A stretch of DNA of 9,602 bases from Syntrophomonadaceae bacterium (GCA_003562605.1 PWUG01000413.1:1-9602), one strand, 5' to 3'. Positions 1 through 7,291 are shown, counted from the first letter of the stretch. Made by a program: numbers and translations. Notes: generated from the sequence alone by a model not told the origin.

Positions 1-1
1 G

Positions 2-109
2 GCCTACCGGACTGATCGTTATGAGGGTTGGGTGCGCAATCCGCGGACCGGGCCGGTTATTTTTACCAACGTTGTTGATACCTATGAACAGCTGCGCCCG
101 ATTGAATAG
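2..109 (+). CDS. Peptide-type ABC transporter solute-binding protein, C-terminal end (partial)
   Basis: The open frame enters from the left edge and ends at TAG 107-109, leaving 35 residues. The tail has an aromatic/Arg-rich stretch ending in RYEGWV, a short loop with a Gly-Pro pair, a Tyr near the end and a final LRPIE. This matches the closing segment of family 5 extracellular solute-binding proteins (DppA/OppA type), where a 'GWV...LRP'-like ending is common. It lies directly upstream of Dpp/Opp-type permeases, the usual position of the binding protein. Its role would be extracytoplasmic capture of a peptide or similar ligand, as a lipoprotein in Gram-positives. The signal peptide and ligand pocket lie outside the window, so substrate cannot be inferred. 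The family call rests on a short tail plus context. Confidence 0.75.
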   Translation, partial: AYRTDRYEGWVRNPRTGPVIFTNVVDTYEQLRPIE

Positions 110-207
110 AGCTGTATATTGTGCTCACTAATTTGGTTTAATATTACAGAGATACCTGTATTGCTGTTTTGGAGCTTTGAAGTATAGAGGGACTATAGAT
201 CTGGTTG

Positions 208-237
208 AAAGGCCGGCCGGTTGCCAGCCGGCCTTTT
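208..237 (+). terminator. Probable intrinsic terminator/attenuator between binding-protein and permease genes
   Basis: A perfect 10-bp inverted repeat pairs 208-217 (AAAGGCCGGC) with 227-236 (GCCGGCCTTT). Inside it, GG 219-220 can pair with CC 224-225 across a 3-base loop after one C/A mismatch. The right arm runs into TTTT (234-237), a short T-tract. It is the only strong hairpin in the 158-base gap. Partial read-through would give abundant binding protein and fewer membrane and ATPase subunits, an arrangement well known in ABC importer operons. The T-tract is short, so leaky termination is more likely than a full stop. I found nothing else convincing in 110-267. Confidence 0.65.
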
Positions 238-253
238 AATACTGTTGTGATCT

Positions 254-258
254 GGGGG
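254..258 (+). promoter_or_regulatory. Ribosome binding site favouring the TTG start of the first permease
   Basis: A GGGGG run at 254-258, followed by TAAGAG, lies 9 bases before TTG 268 but 15 before the in-frame ATG 274. Spacing therefore favours the TTG. Confidence 0.6.
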
Positions 259-267
259 TAAGAGCTT

Positions 268-1239
268 TTGAGTATGCGCGGTTATCTTTTACGCAAGTTC
301 CTTCAGGCCTTATTGACAATTTTTATCGTTCTGGTCATGAATTTTTTTCTTTTCCGGATCATGCCTGGAGATCCAATCAGGGTTTTGATTAGGAACCCGC
401 GGATATCTTCAGAAGCACTGGAAAGAGTGCGGGAACAGTTTGGTTTGAATGAAGGCCGGTTGTTTCAGTTCTGGATTTACCTGCGCGACCTGTTTTCCGG
501 CGACTTCGGCACTTCATTTAATTACCGCCAACCGGTACTGGAAGTAATCATGGAGCGGGTACCGGCTACTGTCCTGCTTATCGGTACCGCTACCATACTC
601 TCCATTATCATTGGCGTGGTCCTGGGTGTGATTTTGGCATGGAAACGTGGCAGCAGGATCGACGTTATCGGCCTCAGCGTTTCCCTTATTCTTTATTCGA
701 TGCCCACTTTCTGGATAGCGATTATCATGGTTATGCTTTTTGCCGTCTACTGGCAGATATTCCCTCTGGGGGGAATGAGTTCTCCGGGAGTTTTCTACAC
801 TACCTTTTGGGGAGAGATTGCTTCTAAACTTCGTCACCTTTTCCTGCCCGCAGTTACCTTTGCCCTGATCTTAATCGGTGAGTATGTTTTAATCATGCGC
901 AGTTCCCTGCTTGAGGTCATGCGTGAGGATTACATGCTGACGGCAAGAGCCAAGGGAGTCAGTAATCGTAACCTGCTTCGCAGGCACGCTCTGCCCAATG
1001 CCATGCTTCCGGTAGTAACCCTGATCGCGATTAACTTAGGTTTTATCGTCGGCGGAGCGATCCAGATTGAAACCGTTTTCTCCTGGCCCGGCCTGGGCCG
1101 GTTAATGTATTCTGCCCTGACCAACCGGGACTATCCTGTCCTTCAGGGGCTGTTTCTTTTTGTTACAGTTGCTGTAGTCAGCGCTAATTTTTTAGCCGAT
1201 ATACTCTACCGTTACCTGGATCCGCGGGTTAAATCTTAG
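268..1239 (+). CDS. Dpp/Opp-type ABC transporter permease, DppB-like
   Basis: A 323-residue inner-membrane subunit of a peptide-type ABC importer. It has the DppB/OppB layout. A first membrane helix at about 9-30 is followed by an extracytoplasmic segment of about 70 residues with GDP near 35 and the family's FGL and FSGDFG-type motifs at 58-81. Further hydrophobic segments lie near 101-123, 134-160, 192-210, 247-268 and 291-313. The cytoplasmic EAA loop, which docks on the ATPases, is clear at about 220-244 (EDYMLTARAKG, then RRHALPNA). Length is normal for the family. The TTG start at 268 is chosen over ATG 274 because of ribosome binding site spacing. It sits 11 bases upstream of the second permease, with which it should form a heterodimer. 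Substrate is unknown, so DppB versus OppB cannot be decided. Confidence 0.95.
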   Translation: MSMRGYLLRKFLQALLTIFIVLVMNFFLFRIMPGDPIRVLIRNPRISSEALERVREQFGLNEGRLFQFWIYLRDLFSGDFGTSFNYRQPVLEVIMERVPATVLLIGTATILSIIIGVVLGVILAWKRGSRIDVIGLSVSLILYSMPTFWIAIIMVMLFAVYWQIFPLGGMSSPGVFYTTFWGEIASKLRHLFLPAVTFALILIGEYVLIMRSSLLEVMREDYMLTARAKGVSNRNLLRRHALPNAMLPVVTLIAINLGFIVGGAIQIETVFSWPGLGRLMYSALTNRDYPVLQGLFLFVTVAVVSANFLADILYRYLDPRVKS

Positions 1240-1243
1240 GGGG
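1238..1243 (+). promoter_or_regulatory. Ribosome binding site for the TTG start of the second permease
   Basis: AGGGGG at 1238-1243 overlaps the stop codon of the preceding permease and is 7 bases upstream of TTG 1251. No ATG lies nearby in that frame; the next in-frame ATG (1338-1340) is at the start of the first membrane helix. The TTG is therefore the credible start. Confidence 0.65.
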
Positions 1244-1250
1244 AAAAAAA

Positions 1251-2147
1251 TTGAGCTACCTGTTTGCAAAAAAAGATTCGCTCATCCTCTGGAAGAAAAA
1301 CCTTGTTTCCTTTTGGTCCATTTACAGGCAAAACACTATGGGCCTGATTGGCCTCTTTATCCTGATTTTTTTTGCTTTGATGGCCATATTTGCCCCTTAC
1401 CTGGTAACGATAACGACCATGGTTGTAAATGGGGTTACCCAGGTTTTGCACCCGCCGGTGAAAGGATTCTGGCTGGGCACCGACGACCTGGGCAAAGATA
1501 TTTTCGCCGGGGTTATTATCGGTTCCCGGGTATCCCTGTTGGTCGGTGTGGCTGCCACGGCTATCTCGATGAGTATTGGCACTGTTATCGGTATTGTTTC
1601 CGGTTTTTACGGGAAGACTGTCGATGCCTTTTTAATGCGTTTCACCGACGTCTTCCTGGTTATCCCCTGGCTGCCCTTGATGCTTGTCATGGCCGCACTG
1701 CTCGGCCCGAACCTCGGAAACATTATTCTGGTAATCGGAATAACCAGCTGGGCCGGAACAGCCAGGATTATTCGCTCTCAGACACTCAGCATTAAGGAAC
1801 GTCCGTACGTGGAAAGAGCAAGGGCGATTGGGTCGGGGGATACACACATAATGTATTATCATATCCTGCCAAATGTTTTTCCGCTAATTTTCGCCAATAC
1901 AGTATTAGTAGCCGCAATAGCAATACTTTCGGAAACTACGCTCAGCTTTCTTGGTATGGGAGATCCAACCCAGGTAACCTGGGGCATGATGCTGCATTTT
2001 GCCTTCTCTATGGGCGCTGTTTCTTTCGGGGCATGGTGGTGGCTTCTACCTCCCGGTATTTGTGTTGTCCTGGTTGTGCTTAGTTTTACATTTATCGGCT
2101 ATGCCCTTGACGAAGTGCTCAATCCGAAGTTGAGGAGGCGTGATTAG
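1251..2147 (+). CDS. Dpp/Opp-type ABC transporter permease, DppC-like
   Basis: A 298-residue partner permease of the importer. The order is typical of DppC/OppC: a cytoplasmic lead with Trp/Arg, a first membrane helix at about 30-51, then the characteristic LGTDDLGKDIFAG motif at 75-87. Membrane segments follow near 95-118, 139-162, 210-230 and 263-284. The EAA loop is at about 185-208 (YVERARAIG through HILPN). The segment at about 228-246, with ETTLSFLGMG, is another hallmark of this subunit. It begins with TTG 11 bases after the first permease. Its TAG stop overlaps the GTG start of the first ATPase by one base, so translation is probably coupled. Family assignment is very secure. The transported compound is not visible from the sequence. 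Confidence 0.95.
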   Translation: MSYLFAKKDSLILWKKNLVSFWSIYRQNTMGLIGLFILIFFALMAIFAPYLVTITTMVVNGVTQVLHPPVKGFWLGTDDLGKDIFAGVIIGSRVSLLVGVAATAISMSIGTVIGIVSGFYGKTVDAFLMRFTDVFLVIPWLPLMLVMAALLGPNLGNIILVIGITSWAGTARIIRSQTLSIKERPYVERARAIGSGDTHIMYYHILPNVFPLIFANTVLVAAIAILSETTLSFLGMGDPTQVTWGMMLHFAFSMGAVSFGAWWWLLPPGICVVLVVLSFTFIGYALDEVLNPKLRRRD

Positions 2148-3115
2148 TGAAACTGCTGGAAGTGGAAAACATGACTACATACTACAAACTAAAAGAAGGA
2201 TATGTACGCGCCTGCGAAAATATTTCCCTGTATCTCGAACAGGGCGAAGCCCTGGGCCTGGTTGGAGAATCGGCATCGGGTAAAACTACAGCTGCGCTTT
2301 CCCTGATTAAGCTTCTGCCGGAAAATGCTCAAGTCATGGGCGGAAGTATCAGGATTAACAACAGGGACATTGCCGGCGCAAGCGAAGAAGAATTGCGTTC
2401 TATTCGCTGGAAAGAAATTGCGATAATTTTTCAGGGGGCAATGAATGCACTGAATCCGGTGCGCAGGATAGGCGCCCAGATTGTTGAAGCACTGCGTATC
2501 CATGAGAAGATGACCGAAAAAGAAGCCTGCTACCGGACAGCCGAACTGTTTGAAAAGGTAGAAATCGATCCGGCCCGCGTCAGGGAGTATCCCCATGAAT
2601 TCAGTGGAGGGATGAGGCAGAGAGCGATGATTGCCATGGCTATTGCCTGCAGTCCGAAAATTGTTATTGGTGATGAGCCAACGACTGCATTGGATGTTAT
2701 GGTCCAGGCCCAGGTTTTGCAATTGCTTGAACAACTTCGCCGGGAAAGACAGATGGGGATGATTCTGATTACACATGATCTTTCAGTAGTTGGTGAAACC
2801 TGTGATCGGGTTGCAGTGATGTATGCCGGACGGATTGTTGAATCCGGTTTGACCGAAACCGTATTTGAAAAACCGGCCCACCCTTATACACAGGCTTTAA
2901 TTGCCGCTTTTCCCAATATTGAAGGTGAACGTTACCTTGCGTCATCAATACCGGGTAATCCGCCGAACTTGCTTTACCCTCCGACAGGATGCCGCTTTCA
3001 TGAGCGCTGTGGACAGGCTTATGCCCGGTGTAGTGATGAAGAGCCTCTTGAGGTCAAACTTTCTAATCGACATACTGCTTCTTGTCATCTTTTACAGGGG
3101 CGGGTGAGAATTTAA
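2147..3115 (+). CDS. Peptide-type ABC transporter ATPase, DppD-like
   Basis: A 322-residue cytoplasmic ATPase that powers import. Seen directly: Walker A at 40-48 (GESASGKTT, with Ala43 where the family usually has Gly), signature FSGGMRQR at 152-159, Walker B and following residues IGDEPTT at 174-180, D-loop ALD at 181-183 and switch His210. The C-terminal oligopeptide-transporter extension is present, with HPYTQAL near 245-251 and four cysteines at 282, 288, 295 and 313 (CX5CX6CX17C). In related mycobacterial Opp transporters this region is reported to hold a [4Fe-4S] cluster. The start is GTG 2147, preceded by GAGGAGG at 2132-2138 with 8-base spacing, and overlaps the upstream TAG by one base. 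It should pair with the downstream ATPase as a heterodimer. Confidence 0.95.
   Translation: MKLLEVENMTTYYKLKEGYVRACENISLYLEQGEALGLVGESASGKTTAALSLIKLLPENAQVMGGSIRINNRDIAGASEEELRSIRWKEIAIIFQGAMNALNPVRRIGAQIVEALRIHEKMTEKEACYRTAELFEKVEIDPARVREYPHEFSGGMRQRAMIAMAIACSPKIVIGDEPTTALDVMVQAQVLQLLEQLRRERQMGMILITHDLSVVGETCDRVAVMYAGRIVESGLTETVFEKPAHPYTQALIAAFPNIEGERYLASSIPGNPPNLLYPPTGCRFHERCGQAYARCSDEEPLEVKLSNRHTASCHLLQGRVRI
3102..3108 (+). promoter_or_regulatory. Ribosome binding site that fixes the start of the second ATPase
   Basis: GGGTGAG at 3102-3108 lies 6 bases before ATG 3115, which overlaps the preceding TAA as TAATG. This favours ATG 3115 over the in-frame TTG at 3082. Confidence 0.65.
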
Positions 3116-4116
3116 TGAATCACAACTCAAATAACCACAGCCTGCTCTCTGTTTCCGGTCTTGAAGTACATTTTGCTGTCCGTACCGGTTTTTTAACTTC
3201 CCTGATCAGTAAAAACGATTCCCTGGTCAGGGCGGTTGACGGGCTTGGTTTTTCTCTTGGGCGCGGAGAAATTCTTTGCCTGGCCGGAGAATCGGGGAGT
3301 GGGAAAACCACTACGGGCAAAGCTATCCTGCGCCTTATAGAACCGACCGGTGGTGAGATCCTTTTTAAAGATGAAGATGTATGCAAGTTTAATCGTTCCA
3401 GACTGCGTAAATTTCGCCAGGAAGCCCAGATTATCTTTCAGGATCCCTATGAATCTTTGAATCCGCGTCAGACCGTATTTGCCACCGTTGCCGAACCCCT
3501 GGAGGTTAATCGTATTTGCCACAGTATAAAAGAGAAAGAAGAACGCGTTGAAGAAGCGCTTTGCGATGCCGGTTTAAGCAATCCCCGGGAACTTTTTATC
3601 CGTTACCCTCACGAGCTGAGCGGCGGGCAGCGACAGCGGCTTGCTATTGCCAGCGCCCTGGTCCTCAAACCAAAATTTATCGTAGCAGATGAGCCGGTTT
3701 CAATGCTCGATCTCTCGATCAGGGCCGGTATTTTGAAGCTGATGGTTGATTTACGTGATAACAAGGGTATTAGTTACCTCTTTATTACCCATGATCTTTC
3801 GCTGGCGTGGCTGGTTTCAGACCGGATAGCGATTATGTACCTGGGTAAAATAGTTGAACTTGGCGATGCTGATGCAGTGATCAAGTCACCTATGCATCCA
3901 TATACCAAAGCCCTGGTTTCTGTCATCCCGGTACCTAAGCGGATTTCGCTAATCGGTAAAACTTTACTTAAGGGAGAGACTCCGGATCCGATCAATATCC
4001 CGGCGGGGTGCCGGTTCCATCCGCGCTGCCCCGAGGTACAGCCTCGCTGCCGGGTAGAGGAACCGTTTTACAGGGAAGCAGAACCGGGCCGTTTTGGGGC
4101 CTGTCACTTCATTTAG
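3115..4116 (+). CDS. Peptide-type ABC transporter ATPase, DppF/OppF-like
   Basis: A 333-residue second ATPase of the importer, counted from ATG 3115. Walker A is the canonical GESGSGKTT at 58-66, the signature LSGGQRQR at 168-175, Walker B IVADEP at 189-194 with Asp192 and Glu193, D-loop MLD at 197-199, and switch His226. It shares the C-terminal extension of the OppD/OppF family (HPYTKAL at 261-267). Cysteines 299, 305, 312 and 330 follow exactly the same CX5CX6CX17C spacing as in the DppD-like partner. The frame is open upstream to a TTG at 3082, but the TAATG overlap and ribosome binding site support 3115. The next gene starts 17 bases after the stop, with no terminator between, so the downstream hydrolases are probably co-transcribed. 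Confidence 0.94.
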   Translation: MNHNSNNHSLLSVSGLEVHFAVRTGFLTSLISKNDSLVRAVDGLGFSLGRGEILCLAGESGSGKTTTGKAILRLIEPTGGEILFKDEDVCKFNRSRLRKFRQEAQIIFQDPYESLNPRQTVFATVAEPLEVNRICHSIKEKEERVEEALCDAGLSNPRELFIRYPHELSGGQRQRLAIASALVLKPKFIVADEPVSMLDLSIRAGILKLMVDLRDNKGISYLFITHDLSLAWLVSDRIAIMYLGKIVELGDADAVIKSPMHPYTKALVSVIPVPKRISLIGKTLLKGETPDPINIPAGCRFHPRCPEVQPRCRVEEPFYREAEPGRFGACHFI

Positions 4117-4133
4117 AAATGAGTTGATACAAG

Positions 4134-7100
4134 ATGATTGAAATTTACCTGCTATCTGTACACGATTGGCTGCGAAGCCTGACACTGGCCTGTGCAATAT
4201 TGAGTGAGCCTGAGCGGGAAGTATACTTCATTGATCCCGGGCAGATTGATCAGGAAATTGATTCGCTCTTGCTTTTGGCGGATAGAATGCCGATAAACCT
4301 GATCGATGCAACCGGCTCGGAAATAGTTAAAACAGCACTATCAGGGACAGCTTTGGAACATAGATCTGATACTATATCAGGTATCTATAAATGGAGCCAA
4401 CTGCTAAAACATTTTGGTCCCCCCAGGGGCTTATGTACTGCACCTGCCAATTCAACGGGCGATTGCCTGAAGGCGGCGGCTATTGCGGCGAGATTGGGGT
4501 ATTATTTTTTACCGTTGGATACGAATAAAAAATACGCGGGTATGAATCTGCAAGGTGCGGAGTTAGCCTGGTTCGGTGATAAAGATCTATTGACTGAATC
4601 AGTAGGGGCTGCTGTTGCAGCTGGATTTACCTGCATTGATAGTGATCATGAAGCCCTGGCTTACCTCCGGGGAAAAGGTTTTCCGGTCGACTACCTGGTT
4701 ATCCTAAATTCCGCCGATTTGCACAGGGAGACAGAGCGGGGTAGTTCCCTGGGTGAACTGTGGGTTAAAGGTTTGAGTTTAAATGTTCTAATCCTGGCAT
4801 CTTACCGCCAGATATATTTATTTGACGCGGCTGAGGATAGCCCGGATCCTCAAAAGATCGAATGCCAGGTAAACCAAATGGTTGAAGAATCAGACCTAAA
4901 ACCGCGTTTTCAGGCTGTGCTGGCCTCACCGGCGGCAGTTCCATTCTTTTATGAAGAGAAAAAAGCAATCGGAGCCGTGACCGAAGAGATGATCAGGGAT
5001 ATACATGTACGCTTAAACAATGATCTATTTTTTGATCTGGCGGAAGGCCGGTTAATGCAAAACACACCGGGTGGATTGTCAGCCCAGCTTATAAGTACCA
5101 AGCGATACCCGGAGATTCAAAAAAACTCCGGGCGTAGTGGCCGGGATGTTTTGGTTGCCGGTGTCCCGCATGTAGATTCAGGGATTATCTTTGCCAGCGA
5201 TCAGGCTTTGATGGAAGCGCAGCTGCTGCCTTTGCTGGAAGAAGCGGGATGCCGCCTGAATGTCATTCAGGGCCGTGAATCTCATTACCATAAAGTCAGC
5301 GAAGCATTAAAAGAAGCCGATTTTTTTCTATTTACCGGACATGGTGGCCCTGAAGGACTTCATACACATGGCCGAACTCTTAACAGGGGCGATTTGCCTA
5401 TACTGCCACCGCTGGTGGCATATGCATCGGCTTGTTCAACTGTCGGACTTGTGCCGCATTGGTTTTCACCGTCAGAAGGCCTTGAATGGCAGGGTGTAGC
5501 AGTTGATTCCCGGCATGTGATCGGTATTTCTTTTGTTGAAAAAGGGGCGCTTTGCTTTGTCGGTGGAGCGACTGTAGAAGACCTGCAATACAGCACTTCA
5601 ATTTATGGCATTTTTATGGAAGCTTTACTGGTAAAGGGGCTTAGTGTAGGTGAAGCCGTACAGGCTACCCGTAATTTCATCAGTCTTTTTGCTGCTACTC
5701 TCATGAAGAAAAGCCCGGAAGCTTACCGGAAGTACCGGTGGGGTACGGCTAATGCAATTCATCAGCAGGTTTTGCTTGGTGATCCGGCTTTTATACCGGC
5801 ACCAGGGGAAGCAGATCTTTTAAGGGTCCCCGTTACGGTAGAAAACATCTCAGCTTCAAAGAAAAAAGTGGCTGTCGAGATACCGGAAAGCCGGTGGCAG
5901 CGGCGAAAAGCGCAGGTTAACAAAAAAGATGCTTCAAAATATTATTACCGCTGCCGCAATATCGATGTTAACACTCCATACGGCGAGAATATAATCAGCT
6001 GGGGCGATTACTACCGAGTAGCTCCCGATGCCGAAAATATCAGCGAAACCGCAGTTATGTCAAGTTTCCTGCATATGACTGTTGATTTGCCTCCGGGAGA
6101 AGCTCCGAAGGGCCTCTTGCTGGTGGAGGCAGAGGCAGCTGAAACGGTTTGCCTGCTCTGCGACAAAGAATTAGAACCTGCAGGTCCGGCAATTGATGCT
6201 GCGAACTGTTTCAAACTTCCTTACCTTCTACAGCCGCCGATTGAACTTGATATGCGCAAAGGGTGGGCTTTCAGTGCTGAACAGCTGGAAGGTTATATCA
6301 GGCTGCACTGGTTGGTGCCGATGCTCCTGATAGATGAATCGAAACGCAGTTCTATGCGTCTTAAAAGGTTAGTTTTTGAAGTTGAATCTGTTCCTTCTCT
6401 TAAAATAAGCGGTAAAGTCACCGGGTCCGAGAACAACTGCACCTGCCTTGTTTGTGCCGGCTTTCCTCGGGAGAACAACCAGGATCATCGCAATAAAGAG
6501 CCCCTCTTAAACAACTTGGTGTGTGTTTTAACCGGCCCGGACGGTTCTTATGAAATTGATTGCGCTGATGAAATGTCCCTGAGTGTGGAGGAGCAGTTTC
6601 CTCTATATGAACTCCTCGTGCCTTATCAAGGATTCAGAAATAAGCTCGATAAAGCTGATCATGGAACTGAGGTCGTACTGGAGCCAGGGTTTTTGGATAA
6701 AGTAAGGATAAACGGAATAATCACTGACAGGGCAAGTGGTGAAGCAATCAGTGGCGCGCTGGTCAGAATTTTCCGTGGGGAAAATGATCCGGTCGGCGAT
6801 CCCCTGATCGAAGCTTTTGCCGGAGAAGCGATATCCGGAGAGAAGGGAGATTTTATACTTGAGCTGCCGGCCGGCAAATATATTCTTTATGCTGCAGCAG
6901 TTTTAGATGGGAAGCGCTACAAGTCTCGGCAATGGCCTGTTGAGCCGAAGGAAGGAGAAGATTTCTACCGGATTTTTGCTCTTGACCAGGCAGCAATAAT
7001 AAAGGGGTCAGTAACCATCCAGGGATATGTACCCCCGGATCCACCGGTCATCGGTTTAAAAAGATATCCAAAAGTAGATGGTGAAGGGACATTAGTTAAG

Positions 7101-7283
7101 GTCCCGGTAGACAGAGATGGAAGCTACGAATGCCTTGTCAGCTTCCAGGATCGCTTCAGCATTGTCCTGGAAGGGGAAGGCTGGCAGGCGATAAATGACA
7201 CTAATGAAGAAGATGGTTACAAGCTGGAAGCTCAGCAGGTGCTAACAAGGGACTACATGCTTATTCCGGATGAAAGCGAGTAA
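4134..7283 (+). CDS. Gingipain-like (peptidase C25, clan CD) protein with C-terminal beta-sandwich-like segments, no signal peptide
   Basis: A 1049-residue protein. I place a C25-like protease core at roughly 257-555. It includes a 'SPAAVPF' strand at 265-271, DLAEGRL at 301-307 (a gingipain-like D-x-x-x-GR element), TGHGG at 401-405 with candidate catalytic His403, SACST at 432-436 with candidate nucleophile Cys434, and LLGDPAF at 547-553. The His-to-Cys distance is 31 residues, close to the 33 between His211 and Cys244 in RgpB. Residues 1-250 form an alpha/beta region I do not recognise. Residues 755-1045 hold three stretches resembling carboxypeptidase-regulatory/Cna-B beta domains. No signal peptide, membrane helix or sorting signal is seen, so it is predicted to be cytoplasmic. 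Other cysteines include C673xxC676 and a CxCxxC at 769-774. The ribosome binding site is weak. Its stop is the first of a TAATAA tandem. Protease activity is inferred and the substrate unknown. Confidence 0.8.
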   Translation: MIEIYLLSVHDWLRSLTLACAILSEPEREVYFIDPGQIDQEIDSLLLLADRMPINLIDATGSEIVKTALSGTALEHRSDTISGIYKWSQLLKHFGPPRGLCTAPANSTGDCLKAAAIAARLGYYFLPLDTNKKYAGMNLQGAELAWFGDKDLLTESVGAAVAAGFTCIDSDHEALAYLRGKGFPVDYLVILNSADLHRETERGSSLGELWVKGLSLNVLILASYRQIYLFDAAEDSPDPQKIECQVNQMVEESDLKPRFQAVLASPAAVPFFYEEKKAIGAVTEEMIRDIHVRLNNDLFFDLAEGRLMQNTPGGLSAQLISTKRYPEIQKNSGRSGRDVLVAGVPHVDSGIIFASDQALMEAQLLPLLEEAGCRLNVIQGRESHYHKVSEALKEADFFLFTGHGGPEGLHTHGRTLNRGDLPILPPLVAYASACSTVGLVPHWFSPSEGLEWQGVAVDSRHVIGISFVEKGALCFVGGATVEDLQYSTSIYGIFMEALLVKGLSVGEAVQATRNFISLFAATLMKKSPEAYRKYRWGTANAIHQQVLLGDPAFIPAPGEADLLRVPVTVENISASKKKVAVEIPESRWQRRKAQVNKKDASKYYYRCRNIDVNTPYGENIISWGDYYRVAPDAENISETAVMSSFLHMTVDLPPGEAPKGLLLVEAEAAETVCLLCDKELEPAGPAIDAANCFKLPYLLQPPIELDMRKGWAFSAEQLEGYIRLHWLVPMLLIDESKRSSMRLKRLVFEVESVPSLKISGKVTGSENNCTCLVCAGFPRENNQDHRNKEPLLNNLVCVLTGPDGSYEIDCADEMSLSVEEQFPLYELLVPYQGFRNKLDKADHGTEVVLEPGFLDKVRINGIITDRASGEAISGALVRIFRGENDPVGDPLIEAFAGEAISGEKGDFILELPAGKYILYAAAVLDGKRYKSRQWPVEPKEGEDFYRIFALDQAAIIKGSVTIQGYVPPDPPVIGLKRYPKVDGEGTLVKVPVDRDGSYECLVSFQDRFSIVLEGEGWQAINDTNEEDGYKLEAQQVLTRDYMLIPDESE

Positions 7284-7291
7284 TAAGCAGT

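Noticed and set aside
119..147. Possible promoter TTGTGC (119-124) with TATTAC (142-147), 17-base spacing
   Set aside because: Both hexamers are weak and would start transcription in front of the terminator. Not distinguishable from chance in AT-rich spacer.
161..188. Possible promoter TTGCTG (161-166) with TATAGA (183-188), 16-base spacing
   Set aside because: The -35 matches only three of six consensus bases, and any transcript would begin just upstream of the terminator-like hairpin.
1313..1795. 160-codon plus-strand frame overlapping the DppC-like gene
   Set aside because: Its translation is compositionally odd (many Cys, Arg, His, Tyr) and it lies wholly within a certain permease gene in another frame.
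2267..2290. Ala43 in place of Gly in Walker A of the DppD-like ATPase as a sign of inactivity
   Set aside because: Lys46, Thr47, signature, Walker B and switch His are all intact, and small residues at this position are tolerated in P-loops.
2189..2776. 195-codon open frame on the minus strand inside the DppD-like gene
   Set aside because: It is antisense to a certain ATPase gene and its translation is rich in Cys/His/Phe/Asn with no recognisable domain. Its openness follows from codon choice on the other strand.
3082..3115. N-terminal extension of the DppF-like protein from TTG 3082
   Set aside because: The 11 extra residues overlap the preceding gene, while ATG 3115 has a TAATG overlap and a well-spaced ribosome binding site.
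5108..5132. CCCGGAG/CTCCGGG inverted repeat read as an intragenic terminator
   Set aside because: No T-tract follows the right arm and the A-rich loop sits within a continuous coding frame.
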